Assembly: GCF_046483665.1 (NCBI RefSeq)
Contig: NZ_JAWOCR010000040.1
Coordinates: 62,001 to 126,000 of the forward strand
Reading direction: 5' to 3'
DNA from: Thiohalophilus sp046483665
GTDB taxonomy: Bacteria > Pseudomonadota > Gammaproteobacteria > UBA6429 > Thiohalophilaceae
Length of the DNA stretch: 64,000 nt
Part shown: positions 61,026-64,000 of the stretch, piece after piece
Position numbering within the stretch: the first letter of the stretch is position 1
Layout: each line of letters opens with the position of its first letter
Notes under the pieces: model-generated
Databases searched by the model: none
Told to the model about the DNA's origin: nothing
Seen by the model: only the letters and a program-made list of their open reading frames with translations
Translations under genes and position numbers: made by a program

Positions 61026-61475
61026 TCAGGCTGCGTCTTCCTTGGCCTTGCGGGCGGCTTCGGCTTCTTCCGGGGAATAGGCCGCACCGGACCAGAGCAT
61101 TTCGTAGGCAATTTCTTCGTTGCCGTTCTCACACAGCTCCAGAACCTGCTGGAAAAGCGGCTGGAAAGTCTCGGACTTGTGCGATTCCTCGTGGTCCTCG
61201 AAGGTGTTCCAGAAGGTGATAATCAGCGCTTCCTTTTCCTTCAGGGGACTTTCAACTGCCTGACCGATGGTCGACCCCTCGTTGGAGACTGCGCCGCTGT
61301 TCAGGCAGACAAAGCCGCCGACAAAGCCGGTGTCGGAGTGATAGGTCTTGACGTTTTCGCACAGAAACGCAACGCGCTCCTGCAGGTCGTCAATCGAGTA
61401 TTCAGGTTTCAGGATGACCCGGTTTACAGTAACCACACCATCATGCGGGAAATTTTTAATCAGATCGCCAGCCAT
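61026..61475 (-). CDS. Conserved-looking protein of unknown function
   Basis: A 149-residue soluble protein of no recognised family. It alternates beta-like and helical segments (VVTVNRVILKPEY, YSIDDLQERVAFLCENVK, ALIITFWNTFEDHEESHKS), which brings to mind the dimeric ferredoxin-like fold of antibiotic-biosynthesis monooxygenases; FWNTFEDHEESHKS is reminiscent of that group. It has cysteines in FLCENV, FVCLNSG and LELCENG. ATG 61475 is fixed by GGAGGTG seven bases upstream. It is monocistronic, between sat and a regulator. Confidence 0.75.
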   Translation of the reverse strand: MAGDLIKNFPHDGVVTVNRVILKPEYSIDDLQERVAFLCENVKTYHSDTGFVGGFVCLNSGAVSNEGSTIGQAVESPLKEKEALIITFWNTFEDHEESHKSETFQPLFQQVLELCENGNEEIAYEMLWSGAAYSPEEAEAARKAKEDAA

Positions 61476-61657
61476 TTTGCTCACCTCCGTTCAGAGTTAG
61501 TTGTTTAACAATTACTAATATAGGAGCTATATAAATTATGTCAAGGTAAACCAATAAAATACTTATAGCCCTGGTAATTATCTCAGTTATTACCCACATA
61601 AGGTTTCTGCGTGAGATTTCAATGCCCGGCGACTAATTGAAAAAGATATAAGAAAAA

Positions 61658-62038
61658 TCATATATTTTGCCAGATCTGTCGAACCGTCTCGGCCAGCGTC
61701 ATGGGATCAAACGGCTTGGTAATGACCTCGACGGCGCCCAGGGCGCGCAGTTGCGCCAGCTCCCGGGTTTGAACCTTGGCGGTCATGAACAGGACCGGAG
61801 TCTCGGCCAGGGCGGGGATTTTTCGCAATTCGGTCAGGGTGGTGGGGCCATCCATGCCGGGCAGCATCACATCGAGAATCAGCAGATCGGGGGCATACTC
61901 TTGTGCCGTGGCGAGGGCCTCGCTGCCGTTGCTGCAGAGCTGCAACTCGAAGCCGCCCACATCTTGCAGGGCAAGGCGGGCGATAGTCTGGATGTCCGCT
62001 TCGTCTTCCACGTACAGGATTTTGCGCAATTCGTTCAT
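61658..62038 (-). CDS. Single-domain response regulator
   Basis: A 126-residue receiver domain: ILYVEDEADIQTIARLAL, phospho-acceptor in LLILDVMLPGMDGPTT, Thr in VLFMTAKV and Lys in VITKPFDPMTL. There is no output domain. It overlaps the hybrid kinase by 4 bp, so it most likely receives phosphate from it or acts as a sink. Confidence 0.93.
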   Translation of the reverse strand: MNELRKILYVEDEADIQTIARLALQDVGGFELQLCSNGSEALATAQEYAPDLLILDVMLPGMDGPTTLTELRKIPALAETPVLFMTAKVQTRELAQLRALGAVEVITKPFDPMTLAETVRQIWQNI

Positions 62039-63999
62039 ACCGGCGCCTTATCGGTTGGAGTTGTCTGTTCGGGCCGGGTGCGCTGTTGCAGACAGGCGGC
62101 GAGCGTTTCCAGCAGAGTCTGTTGCGAAGTGCTGCTCTTGCGCAGGGCCGCGCTGACCTGAGGGAGTACGTCTTTTTCCAGATCGTGGTTGGAGAAAATA
62201 ACCGTAGCCGGTGGGGGGTGTTGATCCCCGAGCTGTTCCAGCAGTTCCAGTCCCGATCCGTCGGGCAGGCCCACATCCAGCAGAATCAGATCGAAGTTCT
62301 GTCTGGCCAGCTGTTCCCGGGCTTCCTGCAGGCTGGTGGCACGAGACAGGGTAACCAGTTCCTGCAACATCCGACCTATCACATTTTGTAAATCGGGATC
62401 GTCCTCCACATACAGCAAGTGCGGTTTGTCCGGCAGATGCAGCAGGGCCCGGCGGACCGAATCGAGCAGGCGATCCTGATCCACCGGTTTGTCCAGCCAG
62501 TCGATGATATCGGCGGCGCCGCCTTCCAGCTGATTGCGAGATTCATTGGCGATGGCCGAGATAACAATAACAGGCAACGTCCGGGTCGCCTCGGCGCCGC
62601 GCAACTGGCGGATCAGATCCAGCCCGTTGAGATCGGGCAGCAGAATATCCAGCAACAGGGCATCATAATGCTGCTGTTCCAGTGCTTTGTGTGCTTCGGC
62701 AGCCGTAGTGCTCAGTTCGCTCTGGTAACCGTGACGAGCCAGCATCAGTTGCAGCAGAGCGGCGATATCCGGATCGTCCTCGCAGATGAGCAGACGATGC
62801 GGCTGTGACGGATTCAGATTGACGATTTGATCCTTGATGCGCGTAATCGACTGGTGTCGATAGACCGGTAAATCAAAATAGAAGGTGGTACCAATGCCTG
62901 GCTGGCTGACATAGTTGAGCTGACCGCCGTGTTGTTCGACGATAGCCCGGGCAATACTCAGTCCCAGACCGGTACCGCCGGTGTTGCGGCTGTCAGAGGC
63001 GTCGACCTGGCTGAAGCGTTGAAAAATTTTATCCCGAAACCCGGCGGGAATCCCCTTGCCATGATCGGTTACGCTGATGCGCACGACATATGGCTGATGC
63101 CAGGCCTCAATCTCCACTGTGCCGTTGGCATGGGAAAACTTTACAGCATTGGAGAGCAGATTGTTCATAACCTGCATCAGTCGGAGTTCATCGGCATACA
63201 GTTTCGTGTCAGTAGTCACGGTCTTCAGTTTCAGTTCAACATTAAATTCACGCGCATAGGCCAGATTGTTTTCGAGCGCCTGTTGCAGAAAGACGGACAG
63301 GGAAACAGGCTCATAGGTGAAGGTCATATTGCCCGAATCGATCTTGTTAATATCGAGTATTTCATTAATCAGATGTAGCAGACGTTGGGTATTACGCTCG
63401 GCAATTTCAATCAACGAATGCGCTTGTTCCGGCAGTTCTCCTCCCAGGTTGCCGCTTAACAACCCGAGTGACCCACGAATTGAGGTCAGTGGCGTACGCA
63501 GTTCGTGACTGACGGTGGAAACAAACTCATCGCGAATGCGTTCTATACGTTTACGCTCGGTGATGTCGACGCCAATGCCCAGAAAGCCGATACACTTTCC
63601 CTGCTCGTCTGTCATTTCGGTAACCGACAGCAATACCGGCAGATGGCTGCCGTCCTGGCAGATATAAGTCCATTCATGCTCATCGGGAACTCCCCGGCGG
63701 GCCTGCACGGTAAAAACATCAAAACCAGGCTGAATCGGTATTTGCAATTCCTTGCTCAGTTCTCTGGCGCGTGCCGCGACCTCTTGCGAATCATGGAACA
63801 GTAAAGGGTTATGCTGTCCTATGACGTCGCCGGCCGAATAACCCAGGGTGCGTTCAGCGGCCCTGTTGAAACTCATGATAATGCCGTTTTCATCGGTCGC
63901 TATAATAGTGAAGTTGGCGCTGTTGAGAATCGCATTCTTGATGCCGAGCGTATGCGAGAGTATCTCTGCATTGGCTTTTTGCTGGGTGATATCGCGCAA
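62035..63999 (-). CDS. Hybrid sensor histidine kinase with two receiver domains (5' end outside window)
   Basis: 654 codons are visible; the frame is open at the window edge, so the N-terminus is missing. The first visible residues (RDITQQKANAE) are the end of an upstream PAS/PAC unit. Then come a PAS domain (about 22-145), the dimerisation domain with FVSTVSHELRTPLTSIRG (His165), the ATPase (NNLLSNAVKFSH, DHGKGIP, GTGLGLSIA), and two receivers (about 395-510, LLLDILLPDLNG; about 517-635, LILLDVGLPDGSG). With the following single receiver it forms a multi-step phosphorelay. No phosphotransfer domain is visible. Confidence 0.93.
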   Translation of the reverse strand: MRDITQQKANAEILSHTLGIKNAILNSANFTIIATDENGIIMSFNRAAERTLGYSAGDVIGQHNPLLFHDSQEVAARARELSKELQIPIQPGFDVFTVQARRGVPDEHEWTYICQDGSHLPVLLSVTEMTDEQGKCIGFLGIGVDITERKRIERIRDEFVSTVSHELRTPLTSIRGSLGLLSGNLGGELPEQAHSLIEIAERNTQRLLHLINEILDINKIDSGNMTFTYEPVSLSVFLQQALENNLAYAREFNVELKLKTVTTDTKLYADELRLMQVMNNLLSNAVKFSHANGTVEIEAWHQPYVVRISVTDHGKGIPAGFRDKIFQRFSQVDASDSRNTGGTGLGLSIARAIVEQHGGQLNYVSQPGIGTTFYFDLPVYRHQSITRIKDQIVNLNPSQPHRLLICEDDPDIAALLQLMLARHGYQSELSTTAAEAHKALEQQHYDALLLDILLPDLNGLDLIRQLRGAEATRTLPVIVISAIANESRNQLEGGAADIIDWLDKPVDQDRLLDSVRRALLHLPDKPHLLYVEDDPDLQNVIGRMLQELVTLSRATSLQEAREQLARQNFDLILLDVGLPDGSGLELLEQLGDQHPPPATVIFSNHDLEKDVLPQVSAALRKSSTSQQTLLETLAACLQQRTRPEQTTPTDKAPV

Positions 64000-64000
64000 T

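Overview
The window reads as chromosomal DNA of a sulfur-oxidising gammaproteobacterium, probably from the Chromatiales / Ectothiorhodospiraceae-like groups. Three things suggest this. First, the block pyrC'-pyrB-pyrR-ruvX-yqgE-tonB ... gshB-pilGHIJK-chpABC-rsmE-bioA runs in the same order as the corresponding Pseudomonas chromosome region. Second, there are sulfur-oxidation genes: a SoeABC-type cytoplasmic sulfite dehydrogenase and the ATP sulfurylase sat. Third, a seven-gene operon looks like amino-acid-derived osmolyte metabolism of the kind known from halophilic purple sulfur bacteria. No tRNA, rRNA, CRISPR array, intact insertion sequence or prophage was seen.

Layout. 1-3260 is an AT-richer accessory stretch: an RDD membrane protein, an SGNH hydrolase broken by two in-frame stops, a GNAT remnant, and small membrane or secreted proteins (DUF3185, DUF2141). 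3460-5160 holds an OmpA-like lipoprotein, a GlsB/YeaQ protein and TspO. 5440-11540 (minus strand) is the pyrimidine block with a catalytically dead dihydroorotase and a PyrK-like flavoprotein, then ruvX, yqgE, tonB and a Gx transporter. 11800-15480 (minus) holds a NusG-II protein, apbE and the glutathione genes gshB and gshA. 15830-27830 (plus) is a complete Pil-Chp chemosensory operon for type IV pili, including a 1983-residue ChpA, with a Fur-like site in front of it. 28030-43540 is mostly housekeeping and signalling: rsmE, bioA, an NDUFA9-like protein, an aldehyde dehydrogenase, two c-di-GMP enzymes, two transporters, a PhoPQ-like pair with a PepSY protein, a secreted DsrE-like protein and moaA.

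43780-49590 (minus) carries a FixJ-type regulator and soeABC. 50500-57710 (plus) is the most unusual part. It has an Fn3 membrane protein, an M20 N-carbamoylase-type hydrolase, an isochorismatase-type amidase, a sodium:solute symporter, an unlisted 40-aa membrane protein, an aspartate-carbamoyltransferase paralogue that has lost the aspartate-binding Arg/Gln, and an asparagine-synthetase-like amidotransferase. Most of its genes overlap by 4 bp and it ends in a strong terminator. I propose that it makes and recycles an N-carbamoyl amino-acid amide, with carbamoylglutamine amide as the best candidate. 57940-64000 holds a PstS-like protein, sat, an unknown 149-aa protein, a single-domain response regulator and the 3' part of a hybrid histidine kinase that runs off the window.

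Intergenic spaces carry several families of short, imperfect, convergent repeats (GCAAAG/GCAGAG, GACGAGG, ATTCAAAATTC, ACCACGAAG and GATTGCTTCG types). They often sit as inverted arms around 60-240 bp and resemble small non-autonomous hairpin elements.
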